NCBI RefSeq assembly: GCF_009727955.1
Contig: NZ_WOBR01000005.1
Span: 38,375-102,374 of the forward strand
DNA: 64,000 nucleotides
Origin: Aliivibrio fischeri
Lineage (GTDB): Bacteria; Pseudomonadota; Gammaproteobacteria; Enterobacterales; Vibrionaceae
Direction: 5' to 3'
Below are positions 7,817-17,906 of this stretch, one piece after another. The notes beneath the pieces are model-generated. The model was not told the origin of the DNA. It saw only the letters and a program-made list of their open reading frames with translations, and did no database searches. The translations under genes were made by a program, and so were the position numbers. The first letter of the stretch is position 1, and every line of letters starts with the position of its first letter.

Positions 7817-10354
7817 TTAGTTACAAGTAGAAATACCTACTTCTTTCCATACTCCCCATTCGCCAGATTTTGATGGTTCATCACCTTTTGTCCACCATTT
7901 CGCTTCCCATACCTTACCTGCTTGAGAAACTTGGTCACCACCAGTATAGACTGTTGAAGCATCCCATGCGTTATCACAAGTTACTGGTGGTTCACCAGCA
8001 TCTTTAAGGACAGTAACAGTAACATTTGCAGTGTCTGATGCTTGACCATCGTTTGCTGTTACAGAGAAAGTAAAAGGCGTATCAACGGTGTAAGACCCTG
8101 CTGTAAAGGTTACTTTTGAGCCAACAACAGTAGCATCAACACCTGTAGGGATTACCCATGAGTAGGTTAATGGATCATTGTCTGCATCAGTAGATGTTGA
8201 TGCATCAAGTGTAACAACATCACCTTTGTTTACTGATGTTGGAGCAACAATAACAGCTACTGGTGGAGTATTTACTGGTTCTGTTCCTTCAACGGTTACT
8301 GATACAGCGACTGAATCAGATGCAGTAGCACCTTTATCGTCTGTTACTGTTAGTGTGAATTGAAGTGTTTCAGATTGAGTAAAAGTATCTGTAGCAAAGC
8401 TTGGGTTAACAGAGTCTGCGCCACCTAATGTTACATTTGGCCCAGAAACTTGTGTCCATGCATAAGAAACAATAGAACCGTCGCTGTCTGATGATAATGA
8501 ACCATCAAGTTGTACAGAAGCAGGAGCTATAACTGAAACATCTACCCCTGCATTCGCTACAGGTTTTTTGTTTGCAGGAGGTGTAACCGTACCGTCGCCA
8601 GCAAGACCTTCTTGCATTGCATTTAGAATGTCACCATTATCGGCATCGATTTCCCATGCAAATAGACCACCTAAGCCCAATGAACGAACATATTCACCTT
8701 TAGCTAATACTGATTTCTTATTATCGTAAGTAACAAGATCACCATTGCTTGGATCATAAGCGTAAGCCGCTTGAGCTATTTCATCATAACCAACTTCAAC
8801 ACCTGCTTTATTCACGTAGCGAGTTACTACATCTTTATAATCGATAACGCCAGCTTCCCATGAACCTGCTACTTTACCATTACCAACACCTGTCATAGGG
8901 TTTGTTGGATCTGTCATACTTTCACGTGTAACGCCAGTCCAACCTCGAGCATACATAGCGGCGCCAACAACGAGTTTCTTAGCGTCAACACCTTGAGCTA
9001 ATAACAGGTCAATCGCGTTAGTTATTGTGTATGCTGGTCCTTTTCTTGGTTCGCCTTTATCATCAAGCCCTGTACCATCACATTCGCCTTGAGACATATG
9101 TGAGCCACAATTTAGTGCAGTTTGGTGACCTACAACGTTATTCCAACCGCCGTAGAAGTCGTATGTCATTGCAAAGATATAGTCCATGTATTGTGATGCA
9201 GCAGCGTAGTCAACATCTTCAATTTTGTCATAACCAGCACCAATTGCTGATGTTAACTCATAGGTTTTTCCTGTTTCAGCACTTAATTCATCAAGCATTG
9301 CTCTTAGCTCTTGCATTAATGCAACATAAGCAGGGCCGTCATTCACCGGATCACCACCGGTTGCACTTGCACCATCACCACCAGGGAATTCCCAATCAAT
9401 GTCTACACCATCATAAAACTTCCATGTTTTAAGAAATTTTTTAACTGAAGCAACGAAAATGTCTCGTTTTGATTTATCAACAAAATTGTAGAAAGGGTCA
9501 GATAATGTCCAGCCACCAATTGATGGAACAATTTTTAGGTCTGGATAACGTTGCTTAAGTGCCATCATTTGGCCGTAAGTCCCTTTATAAGGAGTACTAT
9601 GAACGTGACCAGATTGAGGTTGTGGCATTTGAATTGCTGCCCATGGATCATGAATAACAACTTCATAATCAGGAGTGCCAGCACAAGCACGGTTAAGAGC
9701 TGCTAGGCTGTTTCCATTTTCAATCTCACCTAATGATGGGTTAGGGCCACAGATTGGAATGAAACCATAAAGAATGTGAGTAAGGTTTTGTGCTGGAATT
9801 TGGTCAACAGCAAATTTGCGACCATAAACACCCCATTCAACAAAATAGGCACCTGAAACCATACCTGCAGGTGTAGTGTAATTACCATTTGCAGGGTCAA
9901 TATTCATTGGTAAAGGATCTAAGTGACTACCATCCGTATCTGCTACAACAATTGATTTTGGATCACTTGTACTACATTCTTCTGCTGCACCAGAACCATT
10001 ACAAAGTTGCACTGTCATTTCATACTGACCACCTTGACGAACTTGTAGAGTTGTTGATGCTTTTTGTGAAGCTGCTGGAGAAACCGCTTCTTCATGCACA
10101 ACAACACCATTTAATAGCACACGCCATTTTTCAGCAGGCTCACCAGACCAGCGATCCCATGTAACAGGAACTTCAGCAAAATCTTTTACGGTTACCAGAC
10201 TTTTGTATGAGGTGGCTGCTTGGTCGATCTCAATAATTGAAAAGTCGGTTTCCATCCAAGAGATGATCGCTTGCCCCGGAGGTGCGGCAAAAGTAGGAGC
10301 AGAAAGAGCAAGAGTAACTGCAGCAGAGCACAGTCCAAGTTTCTTTTTAAACAT
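7817..10354 (-). CDS. secreted GH18 chitinase with PKD-like and chitin-binding domains
   Basis: This is an extracellular endochitinase of 845 residues that cleaves beta-1,4-GlcNAc polymers. Order: signal peptide (cleavage after PTFA-A), ChiA-type N-terminal FnIII-like domain (about 25-135), GH18 barrel (about 160-590) with the SIGGW strand and the catalytic DGVDIDWEFPGG (D-x-x-D-x-D-x-E, last Glu the acid), two Ig-like PKD/REJ-type repeats (about 600-690 and 700-785), and a C-terminal CBM5/12 chitin-binding domain (CDNAWDASTVYTGGDQVS to the end, with paired Trp). The ATG at 10363 overlaps the ribosome site; the ATG at 10354 has AAGGA about 8 bases upstream and was chosen. Chitin use is typical of Vibrionaceae. 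Confidence 0.93.
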   Translation of the reverse strand: MFKKKLGLCSAAVTLALSAPTFAAPPGQAIISWMETDFSIIEIDQAATSYKSLVTVKDFAEVPVTWDRWSGEPAEKWRVLLNGVVVHEEAVSPAASQKASTTLQVRQGGQYEMTVQLCNGSGAAEECSTSDPKSIVVADTDGSHLDPLPMNIDPANGNYTTPAGMVSGAYFVEWGVYGRKFAVDQIPAQNLTHILYGFIPICGPNPSLGEIENGNSLAALNRACAGTPDYEVVIHDPWAAIQMPQPQSGHVHSTPYKGTYGQMMALKQRYPDLKIVPSIGGWTLSDPFYNFVDKSKRDIFVASVKKFLKTWKFYDGVDIDWEFPGGDGASATGGDPVNDGPAYVALMQELRAMLDELSAETGKTYELTSAIGAGYDKIEDVDYAAASQYMDYIFAMTYDFYGGWNNVVGHQTALNCGSHMSQGECDGTGLDDKGEPRKGPAYTITNAIDLLLAQGVDAKKLVVGAAMYARGWTGVTRESMTDPTNPMTGVGNGKVAGSWEAGVIDYKDVVTRYVNKAGVEVGYDEIAQAAYAYDPSNGDLVTYDNKKSVLAKGEYVRSLGLGGLFAWEIDADNGDILNAMQEGLAGDGTVTPPANKKPVANAGVDVSVIAPASVQLDGSLSSDSDGSIVSYAWTQVSGPNVTLGGADSVNPSFATDTFTQSETLQFTLTVTDDKGATASDSVAVSVTVEGTEPVNTPPVAVIVAPTSVNKGDVVTLDASTSTDADNDPLTYSWVIPTGVDATVVGSKVTFTAGSYTVDTPFTFSVTANDGQASDTANVTVTVLKDAGEPPVTCDNAWDASTVYTGGDQVSQAGKVWEAKWWTKGDEPSKSGEWGVWKEVGISTCN

Positions 10355-10969
10355 AAATAACATCCTTGATAAATTAATCCAAATTGGATTACTGCTGAAA
10401 TAACAGCATCCATATTATCTTTGTTTATAATTTATAAATTGCCAGAAGAAGTGTTTAGTTTGGCATCAACCTTAGGTATTCACATGTTTTAAATGCAATT
10501 ACAAAAAAAGAATGTTTTATAGCCCTAAAGAATGTCATTTTTTTATTGCTTTATAAAAATAGATGTTTATTTGCGCTTTGAATTTAGTGTTTAAGGTTTT
10601 TTTGTTTAAAATGTCATCGATATTATATTTTTTTGTTATGGAATTGTTGGTTTAATATTTGGTTTATTGATGAGAAACTAGACAAAATAGTAGGGGATTC
10701 TACCTTTATTAAGCTTTCTATTCGTTCAATCCACAAAGGATAAATAATCTGGTTAATTATTCGGTTATTTGTGATGATTTTAAAAATTATCGGGTGTTTT
10801 GTGACAAAAATGTGGCAAATTACTTCAATGATTGATAATGTTGCCCACAATTCTTCGAAGGATTTAATCTTTTTTAGGCGTATTTAACGTTTTTTAGATT
10901 TAAATGATTGGCGAGTCGTTTTGCCCGAAGGATGTCATGGATGCAAATTGAATGTATTGGAGTTAATGC
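10355..10969. promoter_or_regulatory. long intergenic region, chitinase / oppA
   Basis: About 600 AT-rich bases separate the divergent chitinase and oppA genes. Small open frames inside it lack ribosome sites and recognisable products. It should hold both promoters and a long oppA leader. I see no clear operator. Confidence 0.4.
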
Positions 10970-12634
10970 ATGTATAAGAATAAAATTACACAAGCGATTT
11001 TGCTTGGTGGCCTGTCACTAGCACTTGCTGGCTGTGGAGATAAAACCGCAGAGCAACCTGTCAAACAAACGAAACCTGCTGAAAAACCTGAATCAACTGA
11101 AGTCGTATATGCCGATGTACAAGAGTTGGTTCGTGGTAATGGTACTGAGGTTGCGACTTTAGATCCTCATAAATCTCAAGGTGTTCCTGAATCTCACGTT
11201 ATCCGCGATCTATTAGAAGGTCTTGTAAACCAAGATGCTGACGGTAATACGATCCCAGGTGTTGCTGAAAGTTGGGAAACAACAGATAACAAAAAATTTG
11301 TATTCCATTTACGTAAAGATGCTAAATGGTCAAATGGTGATCCTGTAACTGCTGATGATTTTGTATACAGTTTCCAAAGAGCAGTCGATCCAATGACAGC
11401 ATCACCATACTCTTGGTATATGGAATATACTAAGATGGCAAATGCAAAAGACATTGTTGCAGGTAAAAAAGATAAGAGTGAACTTGGTGTTAAAGCGATT
11501 GATGCACATACTCTAGAAGTTCAACTTGATACTGCTGTTCCTTATTTTGTAAAAATGATGGGTCACACGACAGTGAAGCCTGTTCATAAAGCAACAATTG
11601 AAAAATTTGGAGATCAATGGACTAAACCTGGCAACTTTGTAGGTAATGGTGCATTCGTTGTTAATAACTGGGTTGTAAATGAACGTTTAGAGCTTGTTCG
11701 TAATGAGCATTACTGGGACAACAAAGATACTAAATTAACTAAGGTTACGTTCTTACCTATCGAAAATCAGGTTTCAGAAATGAACCGCTTCTTATCTGGA
11801 GAGTTAGACTTTACTAATGAACTTCCAGTTGAGCACTTTAAACGTCTACAAAAAGAAGAGCCTGATTCAGTTTCTGTTGTAGGTAGCTTATGTACTTATT
11901 ATTACTCGTTTAATACTAAGAAAAAGCCGTTTGATGATGTTCGTGTGCGTAAAGCGATCTCTTACGCTATTGATCGTTCTATTGTTTCAGATGTAATTCT
12001 AGGCCAAGGCCAAAAACCAGCTTATTTCTTAACACCTGAAATTACTGCTGGCTTCAATCCTGAACTTCCTGCTTATGGCAAAATGACTCAAGATGAGCGT
12101 AATGCAGAAGCAAAACGTTTATTAACAGAAGCGGGCTTTGGTCCTGAGAATCCACTTAAATTTACACTGCTATACAACACGTCTGAAAACCATAAGAAGA
12201 TCGCTGTTGCAGCGGGTTCAATGTGGAAAAAGACACTGGGTCTAGAAGTTGTTTTAGAAAACCAAGAGTGGAAAACATACCTAGATTCTAAAGATCAAGG
12301 TCAGTTTGAAGTCGCTCGTGCGGGTTGGTGTGGCGATTATAATGAAGCGTCAGCTTTCCTAACATTAATGGTAAGTAAGAACACGACTGGTGGTCAACAC
12401 TATGGTAGTGCAGAGTATGATGCATTAATTGAAAAAGCATTAGCATCAACTTCTGAAGAAGAGCGTAATGCTATCTATTTAGAAGCTGAGAAACTTCTAG
12501 CTAAAGATATGCCAATTGCTCCAATCTATCAATATGTTAAATCACGTTTACTATCCCCACAAGTAGGTGGCTTCCCAACGGGCAATGCGGAAGAAAAAAT
12601 CTACTCGAAAGACCTATATATCAAAGCTAAGTAA
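10970..12634 (+). CDS. oppA: oligopeptide ABC transporter, substrate-binding lipoprotein
   Basis: This 554-residue SBP_bac_5 protein binds peptides and delivers them to OppBCDF. The N-terminus carries a lipoprotein signal (LSLALAGC, lipobox Cys about residue 22), so it should be membrane-anchored, unlike the soluble E. coli OppA. Family landmarks include GNGTEVATLDPHKSQG, FHLRKDAKWSNGDPVTADDFVYSF and the conserved AGWCGDYNEASAFL hinge. First gene of the opp operon; a strong inverted repeat separates it from oppB, consistent with higher expression of the binding protein. Confidence 0.95.
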   Translation: MYKNKITQAILLGGLSLALAGCGDKTAEQPVKQTKPAEKPESTEVVYADVQELVRGNGTEVATLDPHKSQGVPESHVIRDLLEGLVNQDADGNTIPGVAESWETTDNKKFVFHLRKDAKWSNGDPVTADDFVYSFQRAVDPMTASPYSWYMEYTKMANAKDIVAGKKDKSELGVKAIDAHTLEVQLDTAVPYFVKMMGHTTVKPVHKATIEKFGDQWTKPGNFVGNGAFVVNNWVVNERLELVRNEHYWDNKDTKLTKVTFLPIENQVSEMNRFLSGELDFTNELPVEHFKRLQKEEPDSVSVVGSLCTYYYSFNTKKKPFDDVRVRKAISYAIDRSIVSDVILGQGQKPAYFLTPEITAGFNPELPAYGKMTQDERNAEAKRLLTEAGFGPENPLKFTLLYNTSENHKKIAVAAGSMWKKTLGLEVVLENQEWKTYLDSKDQGQFEVARAGWCGDYNEASAFLTLMVSKNTTGGQHYGSAEYDALIEKALASTSEEERNAIYLEAEKLLAKDMPIAPIYQYVKSRLLSPQVGGFPTGNAEEKIYSKDLYIKAK

Positions 12635-12662
12635 TTATTAGCAAAATAAAACTATAAAAAAT

Positions 12663-12692
12663 GTCACTACACGCAGGATAGCGTGTAGTGAC
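12663..12692 (+). promoter_or_regulatory. oppA-oppB intercistronic hairpin
   Basis: A 12-bp perfect stem (12663-12674 with 12681-12692) with a 6-base loop and no T-run. Such hairpins typically protect the upstream mRNA end or attenuate transcription, giving more OppA than permease. Confidence 0.6.
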
Positions 12693-12739
12693 TAGATCCA
12701 TCTTTTAATATTTTTTGTCACAGACTGGAAGAGTGAATT

Positions 12740-13660
12740 ATGTTTCAATTCATTATCAAACGGATACTTGAAGCAATTCCAACAATGTTGGTTTTGATCA
12801 CCATTTCTTTTTTCTTAATGAGATTCGCCCCTGGCAATCCATTTTCAACAGAACGTCCACTTCCACCGGAAGTTATGGCGAATATCAATGCAAAATACGG
12901 TTTAGATAAACCGGTATTCGAACAATATACGACTTATCTTGGTAATATTTTACAAGGTGATTTCGGTCCTTCATTTAAATATCAAGATTATACAGTAAAC
13001 GAATTGGTTGAAGCGGCATTACCAGTGTCAGCTAAAGTTGGTTTTTTTGCGTTTATTTTCACTGTGATACTTGGTGTTACTGTCGGTACCTTAGCTGCAT
13101 TAAGGCAAAATACATGGCTTGATTATACGATTATGTCCACCGCCATGGTGGGGGTGGTTATGCCATCCTTTGTATTGGCTCCTGCACTTATTTATCTCTT
13201 TTCTATTGAGCTTGGCTGGTTTCCTGCTGGTGGTTGGCATGATGGTTCATTTAAATACATGTTCTTACCCATTCTAGGTATGTCATTTCTTTATGTTGCT
13301 ACTTTTGCACGTATTACTCGTGGCAGCATGATTGAAACATTAAACAGTAACTTTATTCGAACCGCTCGTGCGAAGGGATTAAGTTATCGTTACATTATTA
13401 TTAAACATGCACTAAAGCCTGCGATGTTGCCTGTTGTTTCTTATATGGGGCCAGCATTTGTCGGCATTATTACAGGTTCTGTTGTTATTGAAACGATTTT
13501 TGGTCTACCGGGAATTGGTAAGCTTTTTGTCAATGCAGCATTTAACCGTGATTATTCGTTAGTAATGGGGGTAACCATTTTGATTGGTTTCCTATTTATC
13601 TTATTCAACGCAATTGTTGATGTATTACTAGCAATTATCGACCCGAAAATTCGTTATTAA
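12740..13660 (+). CDS. oppB: oligopeptide ABC transporter permease OppB
   Basis: This 306-residue inner-membrane permease has six predicted membrane spans. N-terminal FIIKRILEAIPTMLVLITISFF and the EAA loop near the end (RTARAKGLSYRYIIIKHALKPAMLP) are characteristic; the latter contacts the ATPases. GAAGAG precedes the ATG. It pairs with OppC. Confidence 0.95.
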   Translation: MFQFIIKRILEAIPTMLVLITISFFLMRFAPGNPFSTERPLPPEVMANINAKYGLDKPVFEQYTTYLGNILQGDFGPSFKYQDYTVNELVEAALPVSAKVGFFAFIFTVILGVTVGTLAALRQNTWLDYTIMSTAMVGVVMPSFVLAPALIYLFSIELGWFPAGGWHDGSFKYMFLPILGMSFLYVATFARITRGSMIETLNSNFIRTARAKGLSYRYIIIKHALKPAMLPVVSYMGPAFVGIITGSVVIETIFGLPGIGKLFVNAAFNRDYSLVMGVTILIGFLFILFNAIVDVLLAIIDPKIRY

Positions 13661-13674
13661 TAGGGAATGGACGC

Positions 13675-14577
13675 ATGTTAACGAAAAAAGAAAATTTAGA
13701 AGCGATCGAAAAATTCTCTGAGAGCTTGGAGATAGAGGGTCGCAGTTTATGGCAAGACGCTCGAATCCGATTTATGCGAAACAAAGCGGCAATGATCAGT
13801 TTGTTTATCCTTACTTTGATGACGTTGGCTGTGATTTTTCTGCCGATGTTCAGTCAATATGCTTATGATGATACAGATTGGTATGCGCTACACCAAGGCC
13901 CAAGTATGGCACACTTATTTGGAACGGATAGCTTAGGTCGTGATTTATTTGTTCGTACTTTAGTCGGTGGACGAATCTCATTGATGGTTGGTATTTTAGG
14001 AGCATTAGTTGCCGTACTTATTGGTACGCTTTATGGTGCAACATCAGGCTTTGTTGGCGGCAAAGTTGACCGAGTCATGATGCGTTTTATTGAAATTCTA
14101 TACGCCGTACCTTTTATGTTTTTGGTTATCGTATTAGTGACATTTTTTGGGCGTAATATCGTACTTATCTTTGTGGCTATTGGTGCTATTGCTTGGCTTG
14201 ATATGGCTCGTATTGTTCGTGGTCAAACATTGAGCTTACGTAGTAAAGAGTTTATTGAAGCAGCACACGTATGTGGTGTGAGTAAGTGGGGTATCATCAC
14301 TCGCCATATCGTGCCAAACGTACTAGGTATTGTTGCTGTTTATTCGACATTACTTATCCCAAGTATGATCCTAACTGAATCTTTCCTATCTTTCCTTGGT
14401 CTAGGTGTTCAAGAACCGATGACAAGTTGGGGTGCTTTACTTCAAGAAGGCTCTCAAACAATGGAAGTGGCTATTTGGCAGTTAACTTTCCCAGCTTTAT
14501 TTATGGTCGTTACCTTGTTCTGCTTTAACTATGTAGGTGATGGTTTACGTGATGCGCTGGATCCAAAAGACAGATAA
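13675..14577 (+). CDS. oppC: oligopeptide ABC transporter permease OppC
   Basis: This 300-residue permease is the OppB partner. It has the N-terminal OppC domain (SLWQDARIRFMRNKAAMISLF), HLFGTDSLGRDLFVR before the core, and an EAA motif (FIEAAHVCGVSKWGIITRHIVPN). It starts 14 bases after oppB, with GGGAATGGA near the start. Confidence 0.95.
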   Translation: MLTKKENLEAIEKFSESLEIEGRSLWQDARIRFMRNKAAMISLFILTLMTLAVIFLPMFSQYAYDDTDWYALHQGPSMAHLFGTDSLGRDLFVRTLVGGRISLMVGILGALVAVLIGTLYGATSGFVGGKVDRVMMRFIEILYAVPFMFLVIVLVTFFGRNIVLIFVAIGAIAWLDMARIVRGQTLSLRSKEFIEAAHVCGVSKWGIITRHIVPNVLGIVAVYSTLLIPSMILTESFLSFLGLGVQEPMTSWGALLQEGSQTMEVAIWQLTFPALFMVVTLFCFNYVGDGLRDALDPKDR

Positions 14578-14627
14578 TCCTCTGTGTGGGCAGTTAATTA
14601 TTAAACAAATTTAAGCAGGAAAGAATT

Positions 14628-15593
14628 ATGAGTTTATTAGATGTAAAAGATCTGCGCGTAGAATTCACCACACAGGATGGTAATGTAACGGCAGTAAATG
14701 ATTTAAACTTCTCACTAAAACAAGGTGAGACGCTAGGTATTGTTGGTGAATCGGGTTCAGGTAAATCACAAACTGTATTTGCCTTAATGGGTTTATTGGC
14801 TAAAAACGGTATTATTACTGGTAGCGCAAAGTTCGAAGGAAAAGAAATCCTCAATCTTCCAGAAAAAGAGCTAAATAGTATTCGTGCTGAACAGATGGCG
14901 ATGATCTTCCAAGATCCAATGACGTCACTTAACCCATACATGAAAGTAAGTGAGCAATTAATGGAAGTGCTTATGCTGCATAAAGGCATGGGTAAAGCGG
15001 AAGCATTTGAAGAGTCTGTTCGAATGTTAGAGGCAGTTAAAATTCCAGAAGCTCGTAAACGTATCACTATGTATCCACATGAATTTTCCGGTGGTATGCG
15101 CCAGCGTGTGATGATTGCAATGGCACTGCTTTGTCGTCCGAAGCTCCTTATTGCTGATGAGCCAACCACAGCATTAGACGTAACGGTACAAGCGCAAATT
15201 ATGGAATTATTGAATGAGCTGAAAAGTGAATTTAATACAGCAATTATCATGATTACTCACGATCTTGGTGTTGTCGCTGGTTCTTGTGACAAAGTGCTTG
15301 TTATGTATGCTGGTCGTACTATGGAATACGGTACAGTAAATGAAATATTTTACGAACCAAGTCATCCTTATGCTGAGGGTCTATTAAAAGCGATTCCTCG
15401 TTTAGATACAGAAGGTGAAATATTACCGACTATTCCAGGTAATCCGCCTAATTTACTTCGTTTACCTACGGGCTGTCCTTATCAAGAACGATGTCATCGT
15501 GTTATGGACCGTTGTAAGCAAGAAGCTCCGATCTTATTGCCATTTGGTCAAGATCGTTTACGTGCTTGTTTTTCTGATCAGGAGACGTGGTAA
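14628..15593 (+). CDS. oppD: oligopeptide ABC transporter ATPase OppD
   Basis: This 321-residue ATPase powers peptide import. It has Walker A GESGSGKSQ, Q-loop FQDPMTSLNP, signature FSGGMRQRV, Walker B LLIADEP, and the C-terminal oligopeptide/dipeptide extension with four cysteines (CPYQERC ... DRC ... RAC) that can bind an iron-sulfur cluster in this family. Its stop codon overlaps the oppF start (TAATG). Confidence 0.95.
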   Translation: MSLLDVKDLRVEFTTQDGNVTAVNDLNFSLKQGETLGIVGESGSGKSQTVFALMGLLAKNGIITGSAKFEGKEILNLPEKELNSIRAEQMAMIFQDPMTSLNPYMKVSEQLMEVLMLHKGMGKAEAFEESVRMLEAVKIPEARKRITMYPHEFSGGMRQRVMIAMALLCRPKLLIADEPTTALDVTVQAQIMELLNELKSEFNTAIIMITHDLGVVAGSCDKVLVMYAGRTMEYGTVNEIFYEPSHPYAEGLLKAIPRLDTEGEILPTIPGNPPNLLRLPTGCPYQERCHRVMDRCKQEAPILLPFGQDRLRACFSDQETW

Positions 15594-16588
15594 TGTCAGT
15601 AGATAAAAAATTAATTCTAGATGTAAAGAATCTTAAAGTGCATTTTAGCATTGCAGCAAAATCAGTATGGCCTTGGGCTAAACCTGCAAACTTAAAAGCC
15701 GTTGATGGTGTTAATGTTCGCCTATACGAAGGTGAAACACTGGGGGTTGTTGGTGAATCTGGTTGCGGTAAATCAACATTTGCTCGTGCAATTATTGGTT
15801 TAGTTGAGGCGACAGATGGTGAAGTAGTTTGGTTGGGTGAAGACCTAACCAAATTAGAAGACGAACCACTTCGTCAAAAACGCAAAGAAATACAAATGAT
15901 ATTCCAAGATCCTTTAGCATCATTGAATCCTCGTATGACAGTCGGTGATATCATTGCTGAGCCATTACAAACATTTTATCCAAAGCTAACGAAAGAAGAG
16001 GTGAAGGATAGAGTTAAAGAGATGATGGCTAAAGTTGGATTATTACCTAATGTAATCAACCGTTACCCTCATGAATTCTCTGGCGGACAATGTCAACGTA
16101 TTGGTATTGCACGAGCGCTTATTCTAAAACCAAAGATGATCATCTGTGATGAGCCTGTATCTGCTCTAGATGTATCGATTCAAGCACAGGTAGTAAACTT
16201 ACTTAAAGAGTTGCAAAAAGAGCTTGGCTTAAGTTTAGTCTTTATTGCTCACGATTTATCGGTTGTGAAGCATATTTCAGATCGTGTATTAGTGATGTAT
16301 TTAGGTAACGAAGTGGAACTTGGTGAATCTGATGCGTTATTTAGTAATCCTAAGCATCCTTATACAAAAGCCTTGATGTCAGCAGTTCCTATTCCTGATC
16401 CAAAGCTAGAAAGAGCAAAAACGATTGAAATGCTAGAAGGGGATTTACCATCTCCAATTAATCCACCATCTGGATGTGTGTTCCGTACACGTTGTCCTCA
16501 AGCAACAGATGCATGTGCAGAAACAAAGCCTGAATTAAAAGGTAATGATGTACACGCGGTATCGTGTTTGGCGGTAGCAGATATCTAA
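15593..16588 (+). CDS. oppF: oligopeptide ABC transporter ATPase OppF
   Basis: This 331-residue ATPase partners OppD. It has Walker A GESGCGKST, signature FSGGQCQRI, Walker B MIICDEP, H-loop FIAHDLS and a C-terminal Cys cluster (CVFRTRCPQATDAC). A GTG lies 6 bases upstream in frame, but the ATG at 15593 has GGAGA 7 bases before it and overlaps the oppD stop by one base, indicating translational coupling. Last gene of the operon. Confidence 0.94.
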   Translation: MSVDKKLILDVKNLKVHFSIAAKSVWPWAKPANLKAVDGVNVRLYEGETLGVVGESGCGKSTFARAIIGLVEATDGEVVWLGEDLTKLEDEPLRQKRKEIQMIFQDPLASLNPRMTVGDIIAEPLQTFYPKLTKEEVKDRVKEMMAKVGLLPNVINRYPHEFSGGQCQRIGIARALILKPKMIICDEPVSALDVSIQAQVVNLLKELQKELGLSLVFIAHDLSVVKHISDRVLVMYLGNEVELGESDALFSNPKHPYTKALMSAVPIPDPKLERAKTIEMLEGDLPSPINPPSGCVFRTRCPQATDACAETKPELKGNDVHAVSCLAVADI

Positions 16589-16592
16589 TAAA

Positions 16593-16619
16593 AACCCATC
16601 ATAATATTTATGATGGGTT
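16593..16619 (-). terminator. hairpin with minus-strand T-run after roxA
   Basis: An 11-bp perfect stem (16593-16603 with 16609-16619) is followed by Ts only in the minus-strand reading, so it best fits termination of roxA transcripts entering from the right. Confidence 0.6.
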
Positions 16620-16654
16620 AAAAAATGTATTTTAATTCAGCCTGTGACAGGCTT

Positions 16655-16689
16655 AAGCGCGATAGGCAATTTATATCGCGCTTTTTTTG
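16655..16689 (+). terminator. terminator of the opp operon
   Basis: A 10-bp GC-rich stem (16655-16664 with 16674-16683) followed by a run of about seven Ts on the plus strand. Confidence 0.85.
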
Positions 16690-16692
16690 TCT

Positions 16693-17841
16693 CTATTCCG
16701 CGTAAAAATAACCGATATTGACCAGTTGCAATAAATTAGCGACGGAGTGAGGATTCATTAAGAGGTTTTCAATATCTTGAAAAGTAACCTCACTAGATTC
16801 ACATAAACGAATCACGTCATTTTTTATTTTTAATGGGAAAACATAACTTTCACCATCAATAAAAAGAGTCATGTTTTCTTTACATGATTCCACTTCATGG
16901 TAAAACGAACGAACGCCTGCCACTTTAGTTAATACTTGACCTGATTGTAAGTAACTAAGCAGCTCTTCAGTTGTCCATTTTTCTGAATCTGGAATGATAT
17001 TTAAATGATGACGAGAATTGCTTAAGTACTCTCCCATAAACTGCTTTAGTGTTTGCTCATCTGACATTGCACTTAACATCATAGCTTTTAAGTCTTCAAA
17101 GCTTTTTGTTGTAATTTCACTACCGTGAATTTGTGCAGGAAGATCTGGATTATGGTAATGAACATCGCCTTTTTCATTTTCAATAATGAAGTCAGCAAAA
17201 TTGCTGATTAACTCTTGTTCTTTTGGTGAACGAAAACCTGCTGAATAACTCATAGATGGCTCTAAGGCATAGCCATCATGCGGGAAGCCTGGTGGGATAT
17301 AAAGAATGTCACCGGGCTCGAGAATTTGATCGATAATCGGTTCAAATCCAGTAATTTGTTTCAATGCAGAATGTCTATGCTCTTCTTGATATTCTCCGAT
17401 ATCGCCAACACGCCAATGGCGCTTTCCCTGACCTTGAATGATAAACACATCATATTGATCAATATGTGGACCAACACCGCCATGAGGTACTGAGTAGCTG
17501 ATCATGATGTCATCAAATAACCAATTTGGTATTTGTTTAAAAGGTGTAAACAATGCTGCTGCACCTTCGTGCCAATGGTTAGCTGCTTGAACGATAATAG
17601 ACCAATTGGTTTCGCCAAGTGTTTCATAGAGCTCTTCAGATAAAGGGCCGTGTTCTGCTTTCCATTCGTTATTAGCATTAGAAATGAATCGAGAATCGAC
17701 ATCGTTTTCTAAGGTAAGTCCTGCTAGTTCTTCTGGAGTAACAGGATCTTGAAAGTTCTCAAATCCACCTTTGATAATCACAGGTTTTTTTTGCCAATAT
17801 TCAGATAGGAATTCTTGTAGCGAAAAACTTAATTGATACAT
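16693..17841 (-). CDS. roxA: ribosomal protein uL16 arginine 3-hydroxylase
   Basis: This JmjC/cupin-fold 2-oxoglutarate- and iron-dependent oxygenase (YcfD/RoxA) hydroxylates an arginine of ribosomal protein L16. Length is 382 residues against about 373 in E. coli. The iron triad is visible as HIDQYD (H-x-D) with the distal His in IPPGFPHDG; GQGKRHWRVGD is a family landmark. The C-terminal winged-helix part follows. An in-frame ATG 12 codons upstream sits inside the preceding terminator hairpin; the ATG at 17841 gives the usual N-terminus (MYQLSFSLQEFLSEYW). Confidence 0.92.
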   Translation of the reverse strand: MYQLSFSLQEFLSEYWQKKPVIIKGGFENFQDPVTPEELAGLTLENDVDSRFISNANNEWKAEHGPLSEELYETLGETNWSIIVQAANHWHEGAAALFTPFKQIPNWLFDDIMISYSVPHGGVGPHIDQYDVFIIQGQGKRHWRVGDIGEYQEEHRHSALKQITGFEPIIDQILEPGDILYIPPGFPHDGYALEPSMSYSAGFRSPKEQELISNFADFIIENEKGDVHYHNPDLPAQIHGSEITTKSFEDLKAMMLSAMSDEQTLKQFMGEYLSNSRHHLNIIPDSEKWTTEELLSYLQSGQVLTKVAGVRSFYHEVESCKENMTLFIDGESYVFPLKIKNDVIRLCESSEVTFQDIENLLMNPHSVANLLQLVNIGYFYAE

Positions 17842-17856
17842 TATTTTTTCCAATAA

Positions 17857-17879
17857 AAATGCCCGAAGATCGGGCATTT
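17857..17879 (-). terminator. terminator after pflA
   Basis: A 9-bp perfect stem (17857-17865 with 17871-17879) followed in the minus-strand reading by TTTTTA. It separates pflA from roxA. Confidence 0.8.
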
Positions 17880-17906
17880 GTGTTGCTTAAAAAGGGAACG
17901 ACGTAA

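Noticed and set aside
7817..8600. Repeated Ig-like segments at the chitinase C-terminus looked like a sequence repeat.
   Set aside because: They are ordinary PKD/REJ-type domains with little nucleotide identity, common in Vibrio chitinases.
10623..10850. 75-codon frame between the chitinase and oppA.
   Set aside because: AT-rich composition, no ribosome site and no family resemblance; treated as noncoding.
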